Positions 55,270-64,000 of a stretch of DNA of 64,000 nt are shown here, in pieces. This stretch comes from Rana temporaria. Its lineage: Eukaryota; Chordata; Amphibia; Anura; Ranidae. The translations under genes were made by a program, and so were the position numbers. The notes beneath the pieces are model-generated. The model did no database searches. It saw nothing but the letters and a program-made list of their open reading frames with translations, and was not told where the DNA came from. Each line of letters opens with the position of its first letter. The stretch's first letter is position 1. The stretch covers positions 11,429,155 through 11,493,154 of the forward strand of contig NC_053490.1 in the NCBI RefSeq assembly GCF_905171775.1. Reading direction: 5' to 3'.

Positions 55270-56510
55270 ATGGAGCCTGAATCGGGCCCCTCATTCCTCA
55301 CGATGTCGGAGTTGACCCTTAACGCCCCTTCCCCTGCCACATCTGTTGAGGCGGTGTCGGCTGTCCTGAAGTCCTTTCTCACCAGGTTTGAAGCAGCCAG
55401 TGCTCGGTTGGGGGGTAAAAAGCGCCCCCCCCCCCCCCCGAACCTGCTTCTGGGGACTTATCTGACGCAGAATCTGACAATGCTATTGCTGCTTCTGGTT
55501 CTGTCATGTCAGAGGATGCGGGCTTAACCCACATGGACAGCGAGGATGACTCTGCTGCGGAGTCGGCTGACAAAGAATTTGTTGGAGCTCTTATTACTGC
55601 GGTGCGTGAGACTCTAAAATTAGAGGATGTGGCGGAGACACCGGCGGTGTCAGTCCCTTTTGGATTCCGCAAAACACCGCGTACCGCTAAAGTATTCCCC
55701 TGTGTTCCTTATTTGGACAATATGTTGTATAAGGAATGGGATACACCGCAAAAAGTTTTTACTGTTCCTAAAAGCTTTGCTACCCGTTACCCCCTTGAGG
55801 AGGACTTCTTGAAAAAGTGGGTCTCTCCTCCGTCAGTGGACCCTCCTGTGTCCAGACTGAGCAAGGCTACTACGTTGCCTGTGGAGGGGGCTCCTGCTTT
55901 CAAGGACCCCGCTGATAGGAGAGTGGAGGCCGTGGCCCGCTCCCTGTTCTCGGTAGTGGGTTCGGCGGTGAGGCCGGCTCTGGCCGGAGCCCTGGTTGCA
56001 CAGACGCTAACTGAAAGGGCGAAGCTCCTGCTGCAGGAGCTGGAAATCCAAGGTGCTTCCGAGTCCTCTAGGGACCTGGCTGAACAGTTGGTTCAGGGTC
56101 AAAAGTTTCTCTGCGAGGCGGCCATGGATTCGATACCTTTGCTTTCCAGGGCTTCCGTCTACGCAGTGGTTCTGCGCCGCCTTGTGTGGCTGAAATGCTG
56201 GTCGGCTGACCAGTCCTCAAAAAAGGCCTTGGTGGATTTGCCCTTTAAGGGCGAACGGCTTTTTGGGGCGTCCCTGGATGACATCATTAAGGATGCCACA
56301 GGTGGTAAGAGCACGTTGCTCCCACAGTCTGGGAAGGGTAAGGAACCTCGCCGCAAGCAAGGTCCTACTTTTACTACCCCTAAGCGTTTTTTTCGTGCGC
56401 CCAGTGCAGCGGGAAAAGGTCCGCAAGGTGCTAAAGCCCCTGCTGCCGGGCGTAAGCGCCCCTGGTTCAACAAACCCAACAAGCCTGCGGAAAAACCTGC
56501 TTCCGCATGA
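55270..56510 (+). pseudogene. Gag-like ORF1 of DIRS D with homopolymer frameshift
   Basis: The N-terminal piece 55270-55440 (SELTLNAPSPATSVEAVSAV) aligns with the start of ORF1 in copy E. It loses frame in the C-run at 55422-55439. The remaining 334-codon frame (55506-56510) covers the acidic stretch, KVFPCVPYLDN, FLKKWVSPPSVDPPVSR, FKDPADRRVEAVARS, RRLVWLKCWSADQSSKK, KGERLFGASLDDI and a basic tail. The stop is within ATGA at 56507-56510. The shift could be real or a sequencing error in the C-run. Confidence 0.8.
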
Positions 56511-58396
56511 AGGTCTGCCCCCGCCCGGGTCTCGGGTGGGGGGACGACTCCGCGGATCGGTGGAATTCTCTTCTATCCGACCGTTGGGTTTGCGAGGTGG
56601 TTGCCTCGGGGTACAAGATAGTTTCTTTCTTGTCCCCCAAACAGATTTTTTCCCTCCAACCTCCAGCTTCCTCCGGATCGTCGGCTAGCCCTGCCCGGGG
56701 CTGTCCAGGATTTTCTGGACAGGGGGCGGTTGTGCCGGTTCCCTCGCAGGAACGTTTTCAGGGGTTCTACTCCAATCTGTTCGTGGTCCCCAAGAAGGGA
56801 GGGGTTCGCCCTATCCTGGACCTAAAGGCCCTCAACTCCTTTGTCAAAGTACAAAGGTTCAGGATGGAGTCGGTCCGATCGATCATAGCGGCCCTCCACC
56901 AGGGGGACTTCATGGCGTCCTTGGACATCATGGACGCATACCTGCATGTTCCCATTTGCACAAGACACCAAAGGTATCTGCGTTTTGCGATCAGGGAGGA
57001 CCACTATCAATTTGTGGCCCTCCCGTTCGGTCTGGCTTCGGCACCACGGGTTTTCACCAAGGTGCTCGCCCCGATCCTGGCCTTGCTAAGGCAGCGAGGG
57101 ATCGCTATCGTGGGATACCTGGACGACCTTCTCCTGAGAGCTTCTTCAGGCTCAGAGTTAGAGGAGGACGTGTCCATCACGTGTCGGACTCTCCAAGAGT
57201 TCGGCTGGATTCTGAATCTCAGAAAGTCAGTGTTGGTTCCGTCCCAGAGACTAGAACACCTGGGTCTGGTTTTGGATTCGGGTGAGGCAAGAGTGTTCTT
57301 CCCATCGGAAAAACTGGAGACCCTGCAATCTGCAGTGACACAGTTGTTGACCCAGAAGTGGTCATCTCTTCGCTTCTGCATGAGGGTTCTGGGTCTGATG
57401 GTGGCCTCCTTCGAGGCGGTTCCGTATGCCCAATTACATACCAGGGTACTACAGAAGGAGATTCTGTCACGTTGGAACAGGGTCCCATCTTCTCTGGATC
57501 ACCAGATTCGGTTGAGCCATCTGGCCAAGTCTTCCCTGGCGTGGTGGCTGACGTCTCCGGTGCTTCGGTCCGGGAAGTCTTTTCTTCCGTGCCGCTGGAC
57601 AGTGGTCACGACGGATGCCAGTCTCTTTGGCTGGGGGGGCGTCTGGGGCACCCAGTCAGCCCAGGGGCGCTGGACTCGGGAGGAGTCCCGCCTGCCGATC
57701 AATATCCTGGAGCTCCGAGCAATCAAGCTGTGCCCTGCCAGGTGGTCCCTGGAACTGCAGGGCCGTCCTGTCAGGATCCAGTCCGACAACGCCACGGCCG
57801 TGGCGTACGTCAATCATCAGGGCGGCACAAGGAGCTCGGCTGCAGCGACGGAGGTCGCTCACATACTTCGGTGGGCTGAAAGGTCCGTTCCGGCTCTGTC
57901 GGCCGTATACATTCCGGGGGTTCAGAATTGGCAAGCCGACTTCCTAAGTTGCACGACTCTGGATCAAGGGGAGTGGTCTCTCCACCTGGAGGTGTTTCAG
58001 AGCCTGTGCCAAAAATGGGGCACTCCAGACGTGGACCTTCTGGCGTCCCGTCTCAATCGGAAGGTGCCACGGTTCGTGGCCAGGTCAAAAGACCCGTGGG
58101 CGGACGCGTCGGACGTGTTGGTGGCTCCCTGGGGTCGCTATCACCTGATTTACGCCTTCCATCCTCTAAGGCTCCTCCCTCGCCTGCTGCGCAGGGTGGA
58201 TGCCGAAGGGATTCCAACAATCCTGATCGCCCCAGACTGGCCACGTCGCTCTTGGTATGCAGACCTGGTACGTCTGGTGGCAGACGCCCCCTGGCGTTTG
58301 CCTCTGAGGGAAGATCTCCTGTCTCAGGGTCCGATCTTCCATCCTGCTTTACGGTCACTGGCTTTAACGGCGTGGCGGCTGAGAGCCAGGTACTGA
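56507..58396 (+). CDS. RT / RNase H / methylase-like polyprotein of DIRS D
   Basis: 629 codons, open throughout. RT: GFYSNLFVVPKKGG (~85), RPILDLKALNSFVK, SLDIMDAYLHVP (the usual K before D is M), LPFGLASAPRVFTK, and GYLDDLLL at ~203. RNase H: TTDASLFGWGGVW (~366), INILELRAIKLC, SDNATAVAYVNHQGG (~425). The C-terminal methylase-like region has DVDLLASRLNRKV and LIYAFHPLRLLPRLLRR, where A has YAFPP; this P to H change may matter if the motif is catalytic. The conserved leader peptide EGLPPP..VGGRL lies in the neighbouring frame just before, so an indel near 56560 separates it from RT and the ATG at 56507 may not be the natural start. Confidence 0.88.
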   Translation: MKVCPRPGLGWGDDSADRWNSLLSDRWVCEVVASGYKIVSFLSPKQIFSLQPPASSGSSASPARGCPGFSGQGAVVPVPSQERFQGFYSNLFVVPKKGGVRPILDLKALNSFVKVQRFRMESVRSIIAALHQGDFMASLDIMDAYLHVPICTRHQRYLRFAIREDHYQFVALPFGLASAPRVFTKVLAPILALLRQRGIAIVGYLDDLLLRASSGSELEEDVSITCRTLQEFGWILNLRKSVLVPSQRLEHLGLVLDSGEARVFFPSEKLETLQSAVTQLLTQKWSSLRFCMRVLGLMVASFEAVPYAQLHTRVLQKEILSRWNRVPSSLDHQIRLSHLAKSSLAWWLTSPVLRSGKSFLPCRWTVVTTDASLFGWGGVWGTQSAQGRWTREESRLPINILELRAIKLCPARWSLELQGRPVRIQSDNATAVAYVNHQGGTRSSAAATEVAHILRWAERSVPALSAVYIPGVQNWQADFLSCTTLDQGEWSLHLEVFQSLCQKWGTPDVDLLASRLNRKVPRFVARSKDPWADASDVLVAPWGRYHLIYAFHPLRLLPRLLRRVDAEGIPTILIAPDWPRRSWYADLVRLVADAPWRLPLREDLLSQGPIFHPALRSLALTAWRLRARY

Positions 58397-59397
58397 AGGA
58401 CCGGGGCCTGTCGGGCCCGGTTATCTCTACCATGCTGCGTGCACGGATGTCCACTTCTCGGAAAATTTACCATTGTACATGGAAAGCATATATCTCTATG
58501 TGTGAGGAGATGAAGTGGCACCCCCGTTCTTACGTGGTGTCCCGGATCTTGCTGTTCCTACAGCGGGGAGTGGACCAGGCTCACGATCAAGAGCCAGATT
58601 TCTGCTCTGGCTGTTTATTTTCAGCGTCCCTTGGCAGCGCACTCTTTTTGGTTCGCACGTTTGTGCAGGGGGTCCGGCATGTGACCCCCCCGGTGCGCCC
58701 TCCGCTGCCTTCTTGGGACTTGAATTTGGTCCTCTCGGCGCTTCAGCATGCCCCCTTTGAGGTCATTCGGGAGATCCCTTTGCTGACTTTGTCGCAGAAG
58801 GTGGTCTTTCTGGTAGCTATTACCTCTATCAGACGGGTGTCTGAACTGGCGGCCTTGTCTTGCAAGGCCCCCTACTTGGTCATCCATCAGGATAAGGCGG
58901 TGCTGCGCCCGCAGCCCTCTTTTCTTCCGAAGGTCGTTTCGGCCTTTCACATTAACGAGGACATTGTTCTTCCATCCTTATGTCCTCAGCCGAAAAACCA
59001 GAAGGAGGCCACTTTACATTCTCTGGATGTGGTTCGGGCCCTTCGAGTTTACTTGTCGGCGACAGCTCCGTTCCGGTAGTCGGACTCGCTGTTCGTGTCT
59101 GTGTCTGGTCCCAGTAAGGGCCTGGCAGTCTCGTCGGCCACCATTTCAAGGTGGATCCGACAGGTTGTGCTTCAGGCCTATGCCCTGAAGGGGCGGGCGC
59201 CTCCCTTTCGGGTCACGGCGCATTCGACCAGGGCGTTCGGGGCCTCCTGGGCTTTCCGACATCAAGCCTCTGTGTTACAGGTGTGTAAGGCTGCAACCTG
59301 GTCGTCGGTCCACACTTTTTCAAATTTTTATAAGGTGAATGTGAGTGCATTTTCTGATGCCTCCTTCGGCCGCAGGGTGTTACAGGCGGCAGTTTAA
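58330..59397 (+). pseudogene. Tyrosine recombinase of DIRS D, one stop and a frame detour
   Basis: The frame runs SQVLKDRGLSGPVISTML, then KIYHCTWKAYISMCEEMK, the first Arg region TSIRRVSELAALSC (~58830-58870), a stop codon TAG at 59077-59079 where E has a lysine codon, and the catalytic end: HSTR 59221-59232 and FSNFYKVNV with Tyr at 59329-59331. Between ~58583 and 58650 the protein is read out of frame relative to A and E: a short deletion near 58585 is compensated by an extra T near 58650. It overlaps the end of the RT frame. Confidence 0.83.
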
Positions 59398-59499
59398 GGT
59401 TGGAGTTCCTCCCTTGAGTAACTCCGGTTTTGTTTGGGGTGTAACCTGTTTTTGCTGTGTTGTTTTCCCACCCCTCGAATTTTTTTTGACACTGCTTGG

Positions 59500-59612
59500 G
59501 GACGTCCCTAAGGTCAATGAAGGCTGTGTCCGTCTATGAACGAAAGCGAAAAAAGGATTTTTGTACTCACCGTAAAATCCATTTCTCTGAGTTCATAGAC
59601 GGACACAGCACC
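59500..59612 (+). repeat. Internal complementary region of DIRS D
   Basis: Contains the reverse complements of the left end (cgtctatgaacgaaagcg) and right end (gtactcaccgtaaaatcc), meeting in an A-run near 59550. Confidence 0.85.
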
Positions 59613-59643
59613 CACCCCTCCTTGGTTTGTGCTGCTTGTTACG

Positions 59644-59815
59644 AACTGAAGCTGCTAGAGCAGGGTGTGGGTTATGCCTGGGGGAGCCACGCCCCCTGGG
59701 AGGAGCGGCATGAAGGAAAGTTTTTAACACCTTAAGTGCTGTAGAATTCTGCCTAAATCTCCTGGTAGGAAGAAGCATAACCCTAAGGTCAATGAAGGCT
59801 GTGTCCGTCTATGAA
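59644..59815 (-). repeat. Right terminal inverted repeat of DIRS D
   Basis: Pairs with 54089-54260; the outer ~43 bp to 59858 complete the element. Confidence 0.93.
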
Positions 59816-60177
59816 CTCAGAGAAATGAATTTTACGGTGAGTACAAAAATCCTTTTTTTTTTTGTCACTGTATGTTTAAAACACGTGTATGGCCGCCATT
59901 TTGCCGGTGTTGCGCCTCTATTGACTCGGCGGCCATTTTCTTGTAGCCCGCATGCTGTTTTTTCTGCATGTCGGCGGCCATCTTGGAAATGTTTTGGCCT
60001 CAGCACACTTCCTGAGGGACGGCACAGCACGGGCAGCGTTTTCAGCTTCTCAGCAGCATTACAGCCTGGTCAGGTGGCGAGTCCTCTGGGGGGTCCCCTG
60101 CTCTCTGTTGCGGCTGGGAGGGTGGCCTTTGGGTCCTGCCTTGCAGTACAAGGGCGGCATATATACGGTGGGTTAGC

Positions 60178-61404
60178 ATGGTGTCCGAACTGGAGGCTTC
60201 TACCCCAAGCATGCCAGAGTTAACCCTTAGTGCCCCTGTTCCTGCGGCCTCAGTGGATGCTATGACGGCAGTCCTTGAGGCGTTTGTTGCCAGGGTTGAA
60301 GCGGCGAGTGGCCAGAAGGGGGGTAAAAAGCGCCCCCTCCCTACGCCTTCTTCTGGGGATGTCTCTGACATGGAATCAGGCCCTGCTTCTGCGTCTGGCC
60401 CAGGTTCCGTCATATCAGATGATGCAGGCTTAGCCCACAGGGACAGTGAGGATGACTTTGCTTCAGGGTCAGCGCATGATAAGGCGTTTGTTGGAGCTCT
60501 TATCACTGCAGTGCGGGATACTCAGAAACTTGAGGATTCGGCGGAGGCATCAGACATGCCGGTCCCTTTTGGGTTCTGCAAGCCACCCCGCACCGCAAAA
60601 GTGTTTCCTTGTGTTCCATATCTGGACAAACTGTTGTACAAGGAATGGGATCGGCCGCAGAAAGTTTTTGCTGTTCCAAAATACTTTGCGGTCCGTTACC
60701 CTTTTGAGGAGGACTTTTTAAAGAAGTGGGTTTCTCCTCCGTCAGTGGACCCCCCTGTGTCCAGACTGAAGAAGGCTACCACGTTACCTGTGGAAGGGGC
60801 TCCCGCTTTTAAGGACCCCGCAGATTGGAGAACTGAGGCTGTGGCCCGCTCCATGTTCACAGTAGTGGGGTCGGCGGTTAGACCGGTATTGGCCGGAGCT
60901 CTGGTGTCACAGACAATTACCGAATGGGCAAAGTCCTTGCTGCAGGAGCTGGAGGCGCAGAATGCTCCTGAGACCTGTGTGGACCTGGCCGACCAGTTGG
61001 TGCAGGCCCTATAGTTTACCTGTGAGTCGGCCCTGGACACGCTACCCTTGCTCTCCAGGGCCTCCGCGGTGGTGCTACGCCGCCTTGTGTGGCTGAAGTG
61101 TTGGTCTGCGGACCAGTCTTCTAAAAAGGCCTTGGTGGACTTACCCTTTAAGGGTGAACGGCTTTTTGGGGCGTCCCTGGATGACCTCATAAAAGATGCC
61201 ACAGGCGGTAAGAGCACTCTGCTCCCGCAATCTGGAAAAGGTAAGGAGCCTCGCCGTAAGCAAGGGCCCTCCTTTACTACCCCCAAGCGTTTTTTTCGCC
61301 CGCCAAGTGCGGCAGGAAAAAGTTTTCAGGGTGCTAAGGCGCCCGCTAAAGGGCAAAAGCGCACCTGGTACCGCAAGCCTGAGGACAAGCCTGCCTCTGC
61401 ATGA
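60178..61404 (+). pseudogene. Gag-like ORF1 of DIRS E with one nonsense codon
   Basis: The first 278 codons are open, with the full N-terminus (SELEASTPSMPELTLSAPVP) that is frame-broken in D, and the conserved KVFPCVPYLDKLLYKEW and FLKKWVSPPSVDPPVSRLKK. TAG at 61012-61014 interrupts; the same frame continues to a stop at 61402-61404 with RRLVWLKCWSADQSSKK and the basic tail. It gives the best view of the ORF1 start. The +1 frame is open from 61196. Confidence 0.85.
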
Positions 61405-63215
61405 AGGTCTGCCCCCGCCCGCATCTCGGGTGGGGGGCCGGCTTCGCGAATTCGCGGCTCTGTGGAGGTCTCTTCTTTCCGTTGGGTTTGCGAAGTAGTT
61501 TCCTCGGGGTACAAGAGAGTTTCTCTCTTGTCCGCCAAAACAGATTTTTTTCCCTCCAACCTCCGACTTCCTCCGGATCGCCGGAAGGATCTGTCAGGGG
61601 CTGTCCAGGATCTGCTGGTCAGGGGAGTGATGGTACCGGTTCCCTCAACGGAACGGTTTCAGGGGTTTTACTCCAATCTGTTTGTAGTCCCCAAGAAGGA
61701 AGGGGTTCGTCCAGTCCTGGACCTCAAGGCCCTCAATTGTTTTGTCAAAGTGCAAAAATTCAGGATGGAGTCGATTCGCTCAGTAGTGGCAGCGCTCCAT
61801 CAGGGGGATTTCCTAGCATCCTTGGATATCAAGGACGCGTACCTGCATATCCTCATATGTGCAAAACACCAGAGATTTATGCATTTTGCGGTCGGAGAGG
61901 ACCACTTTCAATTTGTGGCCCTCCCGTTCGGCCTGGCCTCGGCACCACGGGTTTTTACCAAGGTGCTCGCTCCTAATCTGGCCCTGCTGAGGCAACGCAG
62001 GATCGCTATCGTGGGATACCTGGACGACCTTCTTCTGAGAGCTTCTTCAAGCTCAGAATTAGAAGAGGATGTGTCTATCACCTGTCAGACCCTCCGAGAA
62101 TTCGGTTGGCTACTGAATACCCAGAAGTCAGTACTGGTACCGTCTCAGCGGCTGGAGTACCTGGGGTTAGTCCTGGACTCCTCGGAGGCGAGGGTTTTCC
62201 TCCCAACGGAAAAACTACAGACACTGCAGTCTGTGGTGCAGTGGTTGGCGACCCAGAAGTGGGCGTCACTTCGCTTTTGCATGAGAGTGCTGGGTCTGAT
62301 GGTGGCCTCTTTCGAGGCAGTTCCGTATGCCCAATTTCACACTTGAGTGTTGCAAAAAGAGATTCTGTCACGTTGGGACAAGCTTCCTTCGTCTCTGGAC
62401 TACCAGATTCGGGTGAGTCGACTGGTCAGGTCCTCCTTAGTGTGATGGCTGATATCTCCGGTACTTCAGACCGGGAAATCGTTTCTGCCGTGCCATTGGA
62501 CAGTGGTCACGACGGATGCCAGCCTCTCCGGCTGGGGGGGTGTCTGGGGTGTCCAGTCAGCCCAGGGGCGCTGGACTCAGGAGGAGTCCCGCCTAGCAAT
62601 CGATGTACTGGAGCTCCGAGCGATCAAGTTGTGTCTCTCCAAGTGGTCTCTGGGTCTGCAGGACCGACCGGTCAGGATCCAGTCCGACAACGCCACGACC
62701 GAGGCGTACGTCAATCATCAGGGGGGCACGCGAAGCTCGGCTGCAGCGACGGAAGTCGCGCACATCCACCTGTGGGCCGAAAGGTACGTTCCGGCTCTGT
62801 CGACCGTGTACATTCCGGGGGTGCGGAACTGGCAAGCCGACTACCTAAGTCGCCAAACGCTAGACCAAGGAGAATGGTCGCTACACCCGGATGTGTTTCA
62901 GAATATGTGTCTGAAATGGGGCACTCCAGACGTGGATCTTCTGGCGTCCCGTCTCAATCGGAAGGTGTCATGGTTCGTGGCCAGGTCAAGAGACCCGTGG
63001 GCGGATGCGTCAGCCGCGTTGGTGGCACCATGGGGTCACTATCGCCTAATCTACGCCTTCCCTCCTCCTGAAGCTTCTTCCTCACCTGCTGCGCAGAGTG
63101 GAAGCCGAGGGGAGCTCCGGATTGGCTGCGTCGTCCCTGGTACGCGGACCTGGTGCGTCTGGTGGCAGACGTCCCTTGGCGTCTACCCCTGAGAGAAGAT
63201 CTTCTGTCGCAGGGT
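61405..63215 (+). pseudogene. RT / RNase H / methylase-like region of DIRS E
   Basis: The RT frame from 61462 holds GFYSNLFVVPKKEG, SLDIKDAYLHI, LPFGLASAPRVFTK and GYLDDLLL (62010-62035). TGA at 62344-62346 replaces an Arg codon, and a second TGA near 62442 replaces Trp. RNase H (TTDASLSGWGGVW, SDNATTEAYVNHQGG with A-V changed to T-E) continues in the same frame to a shift near 63070. Dead as it stands. Confidence 0.85.
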
Positions 63216-64000
63216 CCTATTTTTCACCCTGCTTTACAGTCGCTGGCTTTAACGGTGTGGCTGTTGAGAGCCAGGTGCTGAAGGACCGAGGCCTGTCGGG
63301 CTCGGTGATCTCTACCATGCTATGAGCACAGAAGTCTACTTCACGAAAGATTTACCATCGTACGTGGAAGGCCTACATCTCTCTATGTGTGAAGAGATGA
63401 AATGGCACCCCCGTACATACGTGATGTCCCGGATTCTGCTGTTCTTACAGCGTGGAATGGATCAGGCTCTCGCCTTGAGTACGGTTAAGTCAGATTTCGG
63501 CTCTAGCTGTCTACTTTCAGCGACCCTTGGCAGCGCACTCCCTGGTGCGTACGTTTGTGCAGGGGGTTCGGCATGTGGCCCCTCCTGTGCGTCCTCCACT
63601 GCCTCCATGGGACTTGAATTTAGTCCTTTCGGTGCTTCAAGAGGCTCCGTTTGAGGACATTCGGAAGATTCCTCTGTTGACTCTGTCCCATAAGGTGGTT
63701 TTTCTGGTGGCAATTACCTCGGTCAGACGGGTATCTGAACTGACGGCCTTGTCTTGCAAGGCTCCTTACTTGGTCATCCATAAGGATAAGGTGGTGCTGC
63801 GGCCGCAGCCGTCATTCCTTCCAAAGGTTGTTTCGGCTTTTCACATTAATGAGGACATTGTCTTGCCATCCTTATGTCCTCGGCCGAAAAACCCGAAGGA
63901 GGCCACTTTGCATTGCTTGGACGTGGTTCGGGCCCTACGGGTGCACTTGTCTGCTACGGCTCCGTTTCGGAAGTTTGACTCACTGTTCGTGTCGATGACT
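63216..64000 (+). pseudogene. Tyrosine recombinase of DIRS E, partial
   Basis: Similarity to A and D starts near 63240 (FTVAGFNGVAVESQVLKDRG). A TGA at 63323-63325 replaces Arg, and two nucleotides are lost near 63487. The first catalytic Arg region (SVRRVSELTALSC) is at about 63719-63757. The window ends at 64000 before HxxR and the tyrosine. Confidence 0.8.

Larger units (their letters stand above)
54077..59858 (+). mobile_element. DIRS-type retrotransposon, copy D (full length, youngest)
   Basis: Inverted repeats 54089-54260 and 59644-59815 differ at one outer position I can see (ggtgattt versus ggagattt) plus the inner edge. The internal complementary region (about 59500-59612) rejoins both ends. 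It sits inside the leader of copy E. Gag has a homopolymer shift and the recombinase a stop and a frame detour; the RT frame is open. Confidence 0.93.
46999..64000 (+). other. pgm2l1: pgm2l1 intron, partial (>17 kb)
   Basis: Begins at donor gtatttcac. Outside the listed repeats, 46999-47221 and 49171-49830 contain no recognised gene or element. The inference that it is one intron rests on no later exon being seen. Confidence 0.6.
50110..64000 (+). mobile_element. DIRS-type retrotransposon, copy E, split by two elements, runs off the window
   Basis: Leader pieces lie at 50110-50662 and 53797-54076, and the rest at 59859-64000. After removing the LINE and copy D the pieces are collinear with the leader, Gag, RT and recombinase order of copy D: the block gccgactgggtgacaggctg at 50389 corresponds to 54400; 53820-54076 corresponds to 54690-54920; 59860-59945 continues at what is 54925-55010 in D. 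The outermost left inverted repeat is degraded or lost and the 3' end is outside. Coding frames carry several stops. Confidence 0.87.

Overview
The window looks like vertebrate nuclear DNA, most probably from an anuran amphibian (ranid-like). This is inferred from several full-length DIRS-type tyrosine-recombinase retrotransposons, L2/CR1-type LINE tails, dense hAT/TTAA-type/3-bp-TSD miniature elements, long introns with consensus GT-AG sites, and no bacterial gene organisation. I cannot name the species.

Only one host gene is recognisable. Four consecutive plus-strand exons (26829-26935, 41860-41944, 45821-45904, 46805-46998) splice in phase into about 157 residues of an alpha-D-phosphohexomutase. 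They match glucose-1,6-bisphosphate synthase (PGM2L1) better than PGM2 and include the phosphoserine loop. The first exons and everything after residue ~157 of this stretch lie outside the window or are not visible. All other sequence is therefore intronic or upstream, and nearly all of it is mobile or repetitive DNA.

Layout. 1-5168: DIRS copy A, 5' truncated by the window edge, inserted into a CpG-rich miniature element. 5168-9940: miniature elements (hAT, Tc1 fragment) and unassigned DNA. 9943-15580: DIRS copy B with near-identical terminal inverted repeats but decayed coding. 15580-26828: hAT MITEs, an L2-like LINE carrying insertions, a 33-bp in-frame minisatellite, and Tc1 and LINE 3' ends. 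26829-46998: pgm2l1 exons, with introns full of nested elements (3-bp-TSD CpG-rich MITEs at 30.6, 31.7, 32.9, 34.3 and 37.8 kb; TTAA palindromes; hAT elements; a 216-bp hairpin; a 24-bp minisatellite). 47222-49170: a 2-kb G-rich minisatellite. 50110-64000: DIRS copy E, split by an L2-like LINE (50663-53796) and by a younger DIRS copy D (54077-59858), and running off the right edge.

The DIRS copies share one plan: terminal inverted repeats, a Gag-like ORF, a +1 overlapping RT/RNase H/methylase-like ORF, an overlapping tyrosine recombinase ORF, and an internal complementary region that matches both outer ends, as expected for replication through a circular intermediate. No copy is fully intact. 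Insertion order can be read directly in several places because target duplications and empty sites are both present. I found no CRISPR array, operon or convincing functional tRNA/rRNA gene.
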